Assembly (NCBI GenBank): GCA_949281375.1
Contig: CASDLT010000022.1
Location: 62,001 to 126,000 of the forward strand
Reading direction: 5' to 3'
Length of the DNA: 64,000 nucleotides
DNA from: an uncultured Nitrosomonas sp.
GTDB taxonomy: Bacteria > Pseudomonadota > Gammaproteobacteria > Burkholderiales > Nitrosomonadaceae
Both the position numbers and the translations under genes were made by a program. Positions 1-8,117 of this stretch are shown here, piece by piece (the stretch's first letter is position 1; every line of letters begins with the position of its first letter). The notes under the pieces were generated by a model. That model saw nothing but the letters and a program-made list of their open reading frames with translations. It was not told where the DNA came from and did no database searches.

Positions 1-1
1 T

Positions 2-151
2 AATCTGCGCAAAAAGGATATGATACATAATAGCGCTACGCCGAAAATGGAAGTGGATCCAGAAACTTATGAAGTAAGGGCTGATGGTCAATTATTGACT
101 TGCGGCGCCGAGGATGTACTGCCGATGGCACAACGTTATTTCCTGTTCTAG
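2..151 (+). CDS. ureC: Urease subunit alpha, C-terminal end (partial)
   Basis: The first 49 codons read in frame to a TAG stop and end in [10 protein letters not shown], the very conserved C-terminus of the urease alpha subunit, preceded by LTCGAEDV. UreC carries the dinuclear nickel active site that hydrolyses urea to ammonia and carbamate in the cytoplasm. Active-site residues lie upstream of the window and cannot be checked. The ureE, ureF and ureG genes follow on the same strand. For an ammonia oxidiser, urease makes ammonia substrate and CO2 from urea. Identification is firm even though only the tail is present. Confidence 0.95.
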   Translation, partial: NLRKKDMIHNSATPKMEVDPETYEVRADGQLLTCGAEDVLPMAQRYFLF

Positions 152-165
152 AAATTATGACGAGT

Positions 166-229
166 AAACGGAAGCCTACTATCCTTACAATCAATCGGAA
201 TAATTTTCCGTAAGCTAAATCTTCCGTTT
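166..229 (+). terminator. Branched hairpin with T-run between ureC and ureE
   Basis: AAACGGAAG (166-174) is the exact reverse complement of CTTCCGTTT (221-229). Inside it CTTAC (184-188) pairs with GTAAG (210-214) and CGGAA (196-200) with TTCCG (206-210). The outer arm runs into a T-run (227-232). This resembles an intrinsic terminator or attenuator inside the urease operon. A second hairpin, GCTATCA (239-245) with TGATAGC (261-267), follows before ureE. Folding and partial termination are inferences. Confidence 0.5.
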
Positions 230-296
230 TTTGGGGTCGCTATCAAATGTAATCAATATCTGATAGCACCCTTCAATCTTTCATTGATCATTATAA

Positions 297-818
297 ATGC
301 TTACGCTGAATACAAAAATAGATCACGCCGATTCAGTTTTCGCCGAACTCGTTCTACCTTACGAAATGCGCGAAAACAGTCGATTGAGAACAGTGCTTGC
401 TTCAGGAGAAGAAGTGGCCATTTTTACCCCGAGAGGTACAGTGCTTCGTCATAATGATTTGCTGCAGGGCGATGATGGCCGCATCGTGAAAATTGTCGCA
501 GCGCACGAACCTACTTACCGCGTTACCTGCGGATCGCCTCATGGTTTATTACGATGCGCGTTTCATTTGGGGAACCGCCATACGCAAACGCAAGTCGGTG
601 AAAGTTTCTTGCGCATCCATCAGGATGCCGTCCTTAAACAGATGTTGGAAGGTCTGGGCGCTGCCATTATTGAAGAAAATGCCCCTTTTGAGCCCGAATC
701 AGGTGCTTATGGAAGCGGTGGACATCATCATGGCGATGGTCATTTTCATGCGCATGGCCCGCTGGCTCCCATACCGGCCCGGCAGAAGATCCACCGCCCC
801 TCGGACTCACATTCTTAG
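297..818 (+). CDS. ureE: Urease accessory protein UreE, nickel metallochaperone
   Basis: UreE binds nickel and hands it to the UreG/UreF/UreD complex for insertion into apo-urease. The 173-residue protein has the usual size. It shows the conserved FHLGNRH segment (about residues 89-95), which holds a dimer-interface metal ligand, and a His-rich C-terminal stretch at about 143-153 (GGHHHGDGHFHAHG) typical of nickel-storing UreE proteins. It sits 145 bp after ureC, with a structured gap between them, and 8 bp before ureF. The ATG start at 297 has no strong Shine-Dalgarno sequence, so translation may be modest. Assignment is firm from sequence and context. Confidence 0.95.
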   Translation: MLTLNTKIDHADSVFAELVLPYEMRENSRLRTVLASGEEVAIFTPRGTVLRHNDLLQGDDGRIVKIVAAHEPTYRVTCGSPHGLLRCAFHLGNRHTQTQVGESFLRIHQDAVLKQMLEGLGAAIIEENAPFEPESGAYGSGGHHHGDGHFHAHGPLAPIPARQKIHRPSDSHS

Positions 819-826
819 GAGCTAAC

Positions 827-1504
827 TTGCAGCCTGTCCTATTGCTCCGCTTATTGCAGCTCGCCAGTCCCTCGTTGCCTATTGGCGCTTATACTTATTC
901 CCAGGGACTGGAATCTGCCATCGAAAAAGGCAGCGTCCATGATGAGAATTCAGCGCGCTCATGGATTTCTGAATCATTGGAGATCGTTGCCGATTTTGAA
1001 GCTCCGATCGTCTGGCGCTTACTCAAATCCTTTTCCGATCGCGATATCGAAGCCGTTAGTTATTGGACGGAATATTTTATAGCGGCCCGCGATACGGCCG
1101 AATTTCGCGCAGAAACCATACAGATGGGGTATTCATTGGGCAAGCTCGTCACTGATCTCAACATCGGGGACGACTCACTGAAAAGCATTCTGCTAGGTCA
1201 GCCCGAGATTCCGTTACCGACGGCGTTTGCCTGTGCGGCGGAAGCGCTTGCGGTGCCTCATGATGCCGCGCTCCTAGGTCTGCTATTTTCATTGGTTGAA
1301 AATCAAGTATTAGCTTGTGTCAAATCCGTGCCACTGGGGCAGGTTTCTGGTCAGAGACTCTTACTGTCACTGCACCCGATGATCGAGAAAGCAGCTTCTC
1401 ATGCTCAACACCTTGACGACGATGATTTATCGAACTGGGCTCCAGGCTTATCACTGCTGTCGATGCAGCATGAAATTCAATATAGTAGAGTCTATCGCTC
1501 ATAA
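827..1504 (+). CDS. ureF: Urease accessory protein UreF
   Basis: UreF is the helical accessory protein that acts with UreD and UreG in the urease activation complex, where it controls UreG GTP hydrolysis during nickel insertion. The 225-residue protein begins [20 protein letters not shown], the characteristic UreF N-terminus with the SPSLPIG motif followed by SQGLE. The start chosen is TTG at 827, because an AGGAG ribosome-binding site lies at 817-821 at good spacing and the conserved motif begins soon after. It is packed between ureE and ureG, so co-transcription is likely. No ureD is seen here; it may lie upstream of ureC. Confidence 0.95.
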   Translation: MQPVLLLRLLQLASPSLPIGAYTYSQGLESAIEKGSVHDENSARSWISESLEIVADFEAPIVWRLLKSFSDRDIEAVSYWTEYFIAARDTAEFRAETIQMGYSLGKLVTDLNIGDDSLKSILLGQPEIPLPTAFACAAEALAVPHDAALLGLLFSLVENQVLACVKSVPLGQVSGQRLLLSLHPMIEKAASHAQHLDDDDLSNWAPGLSLLSMQHEIQYSRVYRS

Positions 1505-1521
1505 TTTCTGGATATAACAAC

Positions 1522-2157
1522 ATGAATAAACAATCAAATCCCCTTCGTGTCGGTATCGGCGGACCGGTTGGATCAGGAAAAACGGCGTTGTGTGAAGCAT
1601 TGAGTAAAAAAATGCGTGACCACTATGAAATGGCCGTTATTACTAATGATATCTATACCAAAGAAGACATGGAAATTCTCTTGCGCGCCAATGCGCTGCC
1701 GCCAGAACGCTTAATGGGCGTGGAGACCGGCGGATGTCCGCATACGGCAATCCGGGAAGATGCCTCCATTAATCTTGAGGCCATCGCACGTATGACAGCC
1801 GATTTTCCTGACTTGGATCTGATACTCGTCGAATCAGGCGGAGATAACTTGGCATCGACGTTCAGTCCTGAACTTTCTGATCTCACCATTTACGTCATTG
1901 ATGTAGCTGCCGGGGAAAAAATACCTCGCAAGGGAGGCCCGGGCATTACCCGTTCAGCCCTTCTGGTCATCAATAAAACTGACCTCGCGCCTCACGTCGG
2001 CGCCAATTTGGAAATCATGGCGCGAGATGCAAAAAAAATGCGCGGCGACCGTCCTTTTGTCTTTACTAATTTGCATACCGGTGAAGGTGTCGATCAAATT
2101 GTTGATTTCATCGTAAAACAGGGCTTGCTCGAAGAAGTGAAGAAGCAGCGGGCTTAA
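1522..2157 (+). CDS. ureG: Urease accessory GTPase UreG
   Basis: UreG is a SIMIBI-class GTPase that couples GTP hydrolysis to nickel delivery into urease. The 211-residue protein has a P-loop GPVGSGKT (about 14-21), the nickel-binding Cys-Pro-His motif in [11 protein letters not shown] (about 70-80), the ESGGDN switch segment, and an NKTD guanine-specificity motif near residue 155. Length and motifs match the family. It begins 17 bp after ureF and is followed 98 bp later by the urea transporter gene. Assignment is firm. Confidence 0.97.
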   Translation: MNKQSNPLRVGIGGPVGSGKTALCEALSKKMRDHYEMAVITNDIYTKEDMEILLRANALPPERLMGVETGGCPHTAIREDASINLEAIARMTADFPDLDLILVESGGDNLASTFSPELSDLTIYVIDVAAGEKIPRKGGPGITRSALLVINKTDLAPHVGANLEIMARDAKKMRGDRPFVFTNLHTGEGVDQIVDFIVKQGLLEEVKKQRA

Positions 2158-2255
2158 TCACATCATTAATGCTCATTCATTATCGTCTAAATAAATTTTC
2201 AAAAGCTGGTGGATTTATCCCTATTTCTCTCACGACACCTTAGGAGTTAAACGTC

Positions 2256-3239
2256 ATGGATTGGTCTTTATCGATTGACAAGGCAATTCCGAAACCGCTA
2301 CGCATCATTTTGCGAGGCGTTGGACAAGTTTTCTTTTGCTGCAATGCCGTTACCGGCCTTATTTTCCTGATAGCGCTATATGTCGGCGGAATCACGGCAG
2401 GATTGGCTGCGACCGTAGGCGTCATCAGCAGCACGCTGGCAGCGTATTTATTAGGATTTTCGGAAGATGACATCGAGACTGGACTCTATGGTTTTAACGG
2501 CACGCTGGTTGGCCCCTGCCTGTTTCTTTTTTTAGAAAATACCCCGCAGCTTTGGCTTTTTGTGGTGCTTGCGTCGATCTTGTCGACTGTCGTATTGGCT
2601 GCTCTGATGAGAATCCTGCAACCCTATAATATTCCGGCTTCCACGTCGCCTTTCGTGCTGACGTGCTGGATGTTTATGATAGCGGTATACTCGTTTGATA
2701 TATTCTCGCGCGGCCCGGTACTGCCAGTACCTTCGATACCAGCCGAGATCGCATCGGCGTCCGCAGTAAGTGCAGAATTCGCTTCTTTCACCCAGGAAAC
2801 CGCGATGGCATGGTATACGGCAATTACCAAAGGCGTTGGAGAAGTGATGTTCGCGGATAGCGTGATCGTCGGTATTCTGTTTCTTATCGGTATCGCAATT
2901 ACGTCATTACGCGGCGCTATGATGGCATTAAGTGGTGCAATTATCGGCGTGGTTGTACCAATTTTTTTAGGTGCTGATAAAACGCTCATTGAAATGGGAC
3001 TATATGCCTTTAATCCTGTTCTGACCATGATGGCGATTGGATGGGTTTTCCTGACACCGACAGCCGGCACCGCCCTTCTCGCGTTGCTGGCAGGCATACT
3101 GACAATCGTTTGCCAGGCTGGCTTGGCCAATTTCCTCGCTCCGGTGGGTTTACCGACATTGACATTTCCATTTGTACTGGTGATGTGGATGTTCCTGTTC
3201 GCTGCCAGCAAGTCCAGTTACTGGGGAAAAGCCGCCTGA
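2256..3239 (+). CDS. Urea transporter, UT family
   Basis: This is a polytopic inner-membrane protein of 327 residues with two similar halves. Each half carries the UT-type signature: LYGFNGTLVG in the first and LYAFNPVLTM in the second. The N-terminal LRGVGQVFFCCNA is also typical of bacterial UT proteins, which form urea-selective channels. An AGGAG sits at 2242-2246 before the ATG. Position right after ureG suggests that it feeds urea to the urease encoded upstream. Bacterial members are called Yut or UT; I give no symbol because usage varies. A terminator for the operon is not obvious, but the non-coding block to the right is rich in inverted repeats. Confidence 0.9.
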   Translation: MDWSLSIDKAIPKPLRIILRGVGQVFFCCNAVTGLIFLIALYVGGITAGLAATVGVISSTLAAYLLGFSEDDIETGLYGFNGTLVGPCLFLFLENTPQLWLFVVLASILSTVVLAALMRILQPYNIPASTSPFVLTCWMFMIAVYSFDIFSRGPVLPVPSIPAEIASASAVSAEFASFTQETAMAWYTAITKGVGEVMFADSVIVGILFLIGIAITSLRGAMMALSGAIIGVVVPIFLGADKTLIEMGLYAFNPVLTMMAIGWVFLTPTAGTALLALLAGILTIVCQAGLANFLAPVGLPTLTFPFVLVMWMFLFAASKSSYWGKAA

Positions 3240-3259
3240 TAGATCGATGAGTGCGCCAA

Positions 3260-3402
3260 GGAAATGCTGATTAATTCGGCGAACGTGATGAAATGCAAGG
3301 CACAAACAACATAGCAACTGAGACATATCAACACGAGAGTCAAGAGAGCGAGTACCACACGACGAATCGATTTGCTCGTGCAGCGAATTAATCATGGTTT
3401 CC
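3260..3402. mobile_element. MITE-like element, 143 bp, with terminal inverted repeats
   Basis: The left end begins GGAAATGCTGATTAATTCG (3260-3278). The right end, read on the other strand, begins GGAAACCATGATTAATTCG (3402-3384). The two differ at only three adjacent positions in 19. The flanks are CCAA (3256-3259) and CTAA (3403-3406), close to the 4-bp YTAR duplication made by many IS5-group elements. No transposase fits inside, so this looks like a non-autonomous remnant. Family assignment is inference. Confidence 0.5.
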
Positions 3403-3434
3403 CTAAGAGAGCTATAAACGATCATGTTATCCAA

Positions 3435-3491
3435 TGATCAGGTTCAAAAAGCCCATTCATTCGCAAAAATGGGACCTATTGAACCTGATCA
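3435..3491. repeat. Perfect 13-bp inverted repeat with nested hairpin
   Basis: TGATCAGGTTCAA (3435-3447) is the exact reverse complement of TTGAACCTGATCA (3479-3491). Inside, CCCATT (3452-3457) pairs with AATGGG (3468-3473). The structure lies between the converging urea transporter and nikR genes, where a bidirectional terminator would be expected, but it lacks a clear T-run on either strand. It could also be a repeat-family member or an operator. Confidence 0.5.
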
Positions 3492-3578
3492 AATTTCCCA
3501 AATTGCTAATTTTTGATTGCATCACTCATCAATTTCCACAATCTGCTGATCTATATTTATCTTTGTTTTCGCCGGTTT

Positions 3579-4040
3579 TCAGGTTCTCGGGCTACAATGC
3601 GTATGTGGAACGGTCGAATGGGCATGCTGTTCCTGAGATAGCTCGATGGGCACGATATGCAATTTTCCATGCCGCACACCATTGGTGGCGATGACGCGAT
3701 TCGCAAAGATTCTGACGTCCTGAATGGTGCCGCGCAAAATAACAACCTCCAGGCAATTGTCGTGATCCATATGAACATGCATGCTGGATAATGTCAGATC
3801 GTGATGATGATGATGGGCAGACGTCACTTGGCTGGCCAAGTCTCTTTCATGGTGGTTATATATATAGGTGAGTGTGGCTATGCAAAAACCTTTGTTATCT
3901 TTTTGAAGGCGTGCATTTTCAAGATAATCCCGTATCAGGTCGCGAATGGCTTCTGAGCGATTATGATAGCCTCGTGCTTGAGACACCGCATCGAACTGCT
4001 CGAACAATTGATCATCCATTGAAATCGTAAATCGTTCCAT
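3579..4040 (-). CDS. nikR: Nickel-responsive transcriptional regulator NikR
   Basis: NikR is a ribbon-helix-helix repressor that binds nickel through a C-terminal ACT-like domain and then represses nickel uptake genes. The 153-residue protein has the N-terminal RHH segment (MERFTISMDDQLFEQFD, then RSEAIRDLIRDYL). The nickel site is visible: a His run at about 76-80, HVH (88-90) and Cys96 in HDNCLEVV, matching the His-His-His-Cys site of the family. The C-terminal tail HAHSTVPHTHC is also rich in possible metal ligands. It follows the TonB-dependent receptor gene by 79 bp on the same strand, so the two may be co-transcribed. Proximity to urease fits nickel control. Confidence 0.93.
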   Translation of the reverse strand: MERFTISMDDQLFEQFDAVSQARGYHNRSEAIRDLIRDYLENARLQKDNKGFCIATLTYIYNHHERDLASQVTSAHHHHHDLTLSSMHVHMDHDNCLEVVILRGTIQDVRIFANRVIATNGVRHGKLHIVPIELSQEQHAHSTVPHTHCSPRT

Positions 4041-4119
4041 TCTCTCTCCTCAAAAATTTCCACCTTAAATAAGCTGCAATTACCATGGCACATAATCCAG
4101 ACCGTCAGAATTCCGGTCT

Positions 4120-6171
4120 TCAGAAATTTGCCATCAGGTTCACGCGAAACGAACGAGTTTCAACTGGGTGAAAATGAACATCGTTCACCCCTGCGGCGCT
4201 CTCTCCCGGAAGCCGGGAGGCATAATAATAATCGATGGCATGGGCATGAGTGTTCAGTAAATTGAATCCCTGCACCATCACACGCACGTTCTTTCCGATT
4301 TTATATCCGATCTGGCCATTCAACGTCACGGTATGATGAGATTGAACGCTGTTATCCTCGACTAAAGAACGCTTTCCGAAATATCGCCACTGAAGACTTC
4401 CAAACAACGGGCCAAGGTTATCAACCCCGATCGCTAGCTTTCCAACCCCCTGAATTGCGCCAGGAATATGATTGCCACTGGCTTCAGAATCACTAAAACG
4501 CGCGCGAGCCAAGGCATAATCGATATCAACCGTCAGCCATTCAAGAGGCATATAAAACATCGAGACTTCAAATCCTTCCCGCTTACTAGGGCGGCTGGCC
4601 TCTGTCGTACCGGCATCACCGACAAACAATAATTCTGAATCCATATCAAGCCTGAATACGGCAAAGGATGCCTGCAGACCGGGAATAAAGGCCGTACGAA
4701 CCCCTGCCTCATATCCCGTTGAACGGACGAGCGGATTGACCCGGCTGATCGAGTCTCCAGTTTTGGGATCTATTGTCGAGGTCGTGCCGCGCGCGTCATT
4801 GCTATGAAATCCGCTGCCATAATTAAAGTAGAATTCGGTTTGCGCCCACGGCCCGAAAACCAGGCTCAACTTGGGATTGGTCATACTATCGTAACGTTTT
4901 CCCGAATTGGCATTCAAATTACTGTTCACATCAAACCAAAAATGATCCGAACGCACACCAGCCACAGTGCGGAATTTTTCCAGCCATTGGATGCTGTTCT
5001 GATAATATAGACCCACACTGTTTTGGTTGATGTGATCACGACGGGTAATTGTAGATATTTTGCGTTCTTTGGTACTCAATAATCCATTATCAATGACATC
5101 ATTTTGAAATTGGATACCTACCATATGCTCTATCTCGAGCCCCTTGATCCTGTGCGACCATAGGTGATTCACATTCATGGCCGACTGAAACCGCTTATCA
5201 ACCTGAGAAAACTGGTCGCCATTGACCGGGTCATCTAAAAAATACGTAAAATTCGAAAATAACGCCAAATTGCTATGAAGCGTATAAAGATTCATCTGTG
5301 TGATGCCGAATCGACTGATGTGTTGCAACGCGCTGGAAAGACTGAAGCGGTGGGATTCTCCTCCACTACTGGGATCGATCGTGCCAAGCCGTGAAATAAG
5401 CCCTGTTGCAACTGCACGCGCCGGAATCTGATCGGTTGAATTCCAGTTGCCCCCATAACCCATCGCCGTGACGTTGAATTTGGTCGCACCGCTGTCCTGA
5501 CTGTACCGCAACAGCGCATTGAATTTCTTGTAGTCCTCATGTTTGATCCAGGGTCCATCTTTAGTCAGCAGTTCGACCGCATATAACACATTGCCATTGC
5601 CCGCTGCCACCGGATGAGACTTGGCGACTAATCCACGCATGAATCCTTGCTGTCCGAGACCATAACTGAGAATTCCCTGCGGCAATTTATCGACATAGCT
5701 CAAACTGACCGCCCCGGCTGAGGAAAAATCACCTTGATTGGCATAGTAGGGTCCTTTCAGATATTGCAAATTGCCCAGCAATTCCGGTATGAGGAAATTG
5801 GTATCGGCCCACCCTTGGCCGTGACCATGCGAACGCTGATTGACCAGCATGCCATCCACAGTGATCCTTACGTCCGTACCATGATCCAGATTGAATCCAC
5901 GTAGAAAATATTGGTTGGCCTTCCCTTCCCCGCTATGCTGTGTAACGATCAATCCCGGCACGGTCTCGAGCAATTCTCCGGGACGATAAACTGTGCGTGA
6001 ATCCAGTTGTTGCTTGAGCACGGTACCCTCATTGGCGGAATTGGCAGTGCCGATCAACTCGCGCGCATTCGCGCGAATGACCATTTCTTTAAGCGTGGGC
6101 ACTCCTGCGGCATTCACCATACAAGACATCATCGTAAGAACGCTTAATGCGAGAATCTTCATTTCTCTCAT
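4120..6171 (-). CDS. TonB-dependent outer-membrane receptor, probable metal (nickel) uptake
   Basis: The 683-residue protein has a signal peptide (MKILALSVLTMMSCMVNAAG), a TonB-box-like TLKEMVIRA, a plug domain (about 55-160, with RPGELLETVPGL and FLRGFNLDHG) and a long beta-barrel ending in phenylalanine, as expected for a TonB-dependent transporter. The plug carries an unusual HGHGQGW motif that could touch a metal. Its substrate cannot be read from sequence. Because nikR lies directly downstream on the same strand and a metal ABC importer is divergent, nickel or a nickel complex is the best guess. ATG at 6171 or the one three codons later could be the start. Confidence 0.88.
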   Translation of the reverse strand: MREMKILALSVLTMMSCMVNAAGVPTLKEMVIRANARELIGTANSANEGTVLKQQLDSRTVYRPGELLETVPGLIVTQHSGEGKANQYFLRGFNLDHGTDVRITVDGMLVNQRSHGHGQGWADTNFLIPELLGNLQYLKGPYYANQGDFSSAGAVSLSYVDKLPQGILSYGLGQQGFMRGLVAKSHPVAAGNGNVLYAVELLTKDGPWIKHEDYKKFNALLRYSQDSGATKFNVTAMGYGGNWNSTDQIPARAVATGLISRLGTIDPSSGGESHRFSLSSALQHISRFGITQMNLYTLHSNLALFSNFTYFLDDPVNGDQFSQVDKRFQSAMNVNHLWSHRIKGLEIEHMVGIQFQNDVIDNGLLSTKERKISTITRRDHINQNSVGLYYQNSIQWLEKFRTVAGVRSDHFWFDVNSNLNANSGKRYDSMTNPKLSLVFGPWAQTEFYFNYGSGFHSNDARGTTSTIDPKTGDSISRVNPLVRSTGYEAGVRTAFIPGLQASFAVFRLDMDSELLFVGDAGTTEASRPSKREGFEVSMFYMPLEWLTVDIDYALARARFSDSEASGNHIPGAIQGVGKLAIGVDNLGPLFGSLQWRYFGKRSLVEDNSVQSHHTVTLNGQIGYKIGKNVRVMVQGFNLLNTHAHAIDYYYASRLPGESAAGVNDVHFHPVETRSFRVNLMANF

Positions 6172-6227
6172 CTGTTCAGTGCCTTATTTAATTTCTAGCT
6201 ACCCAGATCAATTCGAGCTATTAATTC

Positions 6228-6242
6228 TAAGAGAAACTCTTA
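6228..6242. promoter_or_regulatory. 15-bp palindrome in the divergent metal-uptake promoter region
   Basis: TAAGAG (6228-6233), AAA, CTCTTA (6237-6242) form a perfect palindrome in the 184-bp gap between the divergent receptor and binding-protein genes. The position suits an operator controlling one or both. It does not match the Zur, Fur or NikR consensus that I know, so no regulator is named. Confidence 0.35.
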
Positions 6243-6280
6243 TAAAGAAGGTTATTTTTTCCTACATTTTAAAATTTTAA

Positions 6281-6307
6281 GTATGATAAAGTGGATTTTT
6301 TTCATAA
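6281..6307. promoter_or_regulatory. Candidate NikR operator
   Basis: GTATGA (6281-6286), 15 bases, TCATAA (6302-6307). The Escherichia coli NikR box is GTATGA-N16-TCATAC, so 11 of 12 half-site bases agree but the spacer is one base shorter. It lies about 50 bp upstream of the binding-protein start in the gap shared with the nikR-linked receptor gene. The AT-rich surroundings make a chance match possible. Confidence 0.35.
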
Positions 6308-6355
6308 AAAATAGACTGACACATCCCACGATTAAATTCAACGCTGGAGATTTCA

Positions 6356-7330
6356 TTGATAAAAAATCCGATCACGTTTGGTTCAGGCATTCTGTTTCTA
6401 ATGATGTATCTTTTTTTTCACACGGCAGCCGCTGCAACCACAGCACAATTCTTAAAACCTACCGTTGTCTCCTCGGTAGCGCCAATCGCGAATTTGATCC
6501 GAAATGTGGCCGGAACGCATATACAAGTAGTGGATATCGTTCCAGGAGGAATCGATTCACATACTTATGAGCCACTGCCTTCAGACATAAAAACTTTACA
6601 GGCGGCGGATCTGATCATTGTCAACGGTCTTGATCTCGAACTGCCCATCATCCAATTAGCCGAAAAGGTACGAAAGAAAGGCACGGCTATCGTGCAACTC
6701 GGAAATCTGGCGCTCAGGTCTGAAGACTGGCAGTATGACTTCAGTTTTCCACGTGAGCTTGGGCATCCCAATCCTCACTTATGGCTGAATGTCGAATTGG
6801 TGATGCGGTATGCGAATATCATCAAGGAACATCTCATTGAGCTTGATCCTGTTCATGAGGCCAGCTATCAAGAAAATACCCAAGCCTATCTCAGCAAATT
6901 GAAAACACTCGATGAGGTGATTTTCAAGTGTATTGACACCATTCCAACCAACCATCGCAAACTGGTCACCTATCATGATTCGTTTGCGTATTTTGCGCCT
7001 CGATATGGAATGACGGTCATTGCGGCGGTGCAGCCTGCCGATTTTTCCGAGCCGGGCCCACAGGAAGTCATTCGCATCATTAAACACATCAGGGAGGTCG
7101 GTGTGCCTGCAATATTCGGTTCGGAAGTTTTCCCCAGTAAAATCATGGAACAAATCGCCCGCGAAGCCAAGGTCAAATTTGTCGATCAGCTTTCAGATGA
7201 CGAATTACCCGCACCGCCAAATGATTCCTATATAGGAATGATGGCTCATAATGTAGCCGTCATGACACAAGCACTTAAAGGCGACTCCGCCTGTATGACG
7301 CCCATTGATGCAAGAAACCTCTCCTTTTGA
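6356..7330 (+). CDS. Metal ABC transporter, periplasmic binding protein (ZnuA/PsaA family)
   Basis: This is a cluster A-I metal-binding protein of 324 residues with a signal peptide ending near TAAAATT. The expected ligands are visible: His69 (DSHTYEP), His141 (NPHLWLN), His207 (TYHDSF) and Asp290 (NDSYIGMM). Three His plus Asp is closer to the zinc-type site than to manganese proteins, which have Glu at the third position; the His-rich loop of classical ZnuA is missing. The start is TTG at 6356, supported by GGAGA at 6346-6350 and by the signal peptide. Linkage to nikR and urease raises nickel as a possible substrate, but zinc or manganese cannot be excluded. Confidence 0.88.
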   Translation: MIKNPITFGSGILFLMMYLFFHTAAAATTAQFLKPTVVSSVAPIANLIRNVAGTHIQVVDIVPGGIDSHTYEPLPSDIKTLQAADLIIVNGLDLELPIIQLAEKVRKKGTAIVQLGNLALRSEDWQYDFSFPRELGHPNPHLWLNVELVMRYANIIKEHLIELDPVHEASYQENTQAYLSKLKTLDEVIFKCIDTIPTNHRKLVTYHDSFAYFAPRYGMTVIAAVQPADFSEPGPQEVIRIIKHIREVGVPAIFGSEVFPSKIMEQIAREAKVKFVDQLSDDELPAPPNDSYIGMMAHNVAVMTQALKGDSACMTPIDARNLSF

Positions 7331-8117
7331 CGTGCCGTACCCTGCGATCTCATTAGCCAACGTCACTGCGGGCTACGAACGGTTGGACGTTTTGAACGAT
7401 CTTTCATTGGCGATTGATGCCGGTCAACTGGCAGGAATCGTTGGCCCCACGGCCAGTGGGAAATCCACCTTGCTTAGAGTCATTTTGGGCCTTCATCCAT
7501 TCATTTCGGGCCAGGTGCATGTATTTAATGAACGAGCGAGTAACATTAAGGCAGGAACGATAGGCTACGTGCCTCAATTGAACAGCGTCGATTGGACTTT
7601 TCCGGTTACTGTCGAAGAAGTGATCATGATGGGGCTTAACGCCCATGGACGTATTGTGCCATGGCTTAGCAAAAATGAACGCGCAATCATCCGAACGCTC
7701 GCCAACCGCTTAGGGGTGGAAGATTGCTTAAAGCATTCGATCAACGACACGTCTGGAGGACAAAGGCAACGGGCATTTCTGGCGCGGGCATTGATTCACA
7801 ACCCGAGATTGCTGATATTGGATGAGCCAACGTCAGGCGTCGATATCAAGACTCAGCACGAAATACTTCATCTGCTGAATGACCTGAATCGTGCGGGAAT
7901 GACTATTGTATTAACGACGCATGACTTAAATGCGGTTGCATCACATCTGCCCTGGGTGATTTGTTTTAATCGTGGCGTCGTTGCACAGGGACGGCCCGCC
8001 GATATTTTCACCAATGAAATCATGACTGAAACTTATGGCGGGGATATCGTCATTATCAAACATCAAGGTCACCTGCTTATCGCCAACAGCACCCCCCTTA
8101 ATACCGGTCGGCACTGA
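7308..8117 (+). CDS. Metal ABC transporter, ATPase subunit (ZnuC/MntB-like)
   Basis: The 269-residue nucleotide-binding subunit has Walker A GPTASGKST (about 46-54), a Q-loop in GYVPQLNSVDWTFP, the signature SGGQRQR, Walker B LLILDEPT and an H-loop in TTHDLNA. The Q-loop segment VDWTFPVTVEEVIMMG is typical of ATPases paired with A-I metal-binding proteins. The ATG at 7308 lies inside the end of the preceding gene (23-bp overlap), so the two are translationally coupled; a TTG one codon earlier is possible. The permease follows with no gap. It powers metal import across the inner membrane. Confidence 0.92.
   Translation: MQETSPFDVPYPAISLANVTAGYERLDVLNDLSLAIDAGQLAGIVGPTASGKSTLLRVILGLHPFISGQVHVFNERASNIKAGTIGYVPQLNSVDWTFPVTVEEVIMMGLNAHGRIVPWLSKNERAIIRTLANRLGVEDCLKHSINDTSGGQRQRAFLARALIHNPRLLILDEPTSGVDIKTQHEILHLLNDLNRAGMTIVLTTHDLNAVASHLPWVICFNRGVVAQGRPADIFTNEIMTETYGGDIVIIKHQGHLLIANSTPLNTGRH

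Noticed and set aside
2624..3211. Minus-strand frame (195 codons) opposite the urea transporter
   Set aside because: The plus-strand reading is a clear membrane transporter; the antisense frame has no motif.
3434..3694. Rightward open frame over the nikR end
   Set aside because: It runs opposite to nikR, lacks a ribosome-binding site, and contains the hairpin at 3435-3491.
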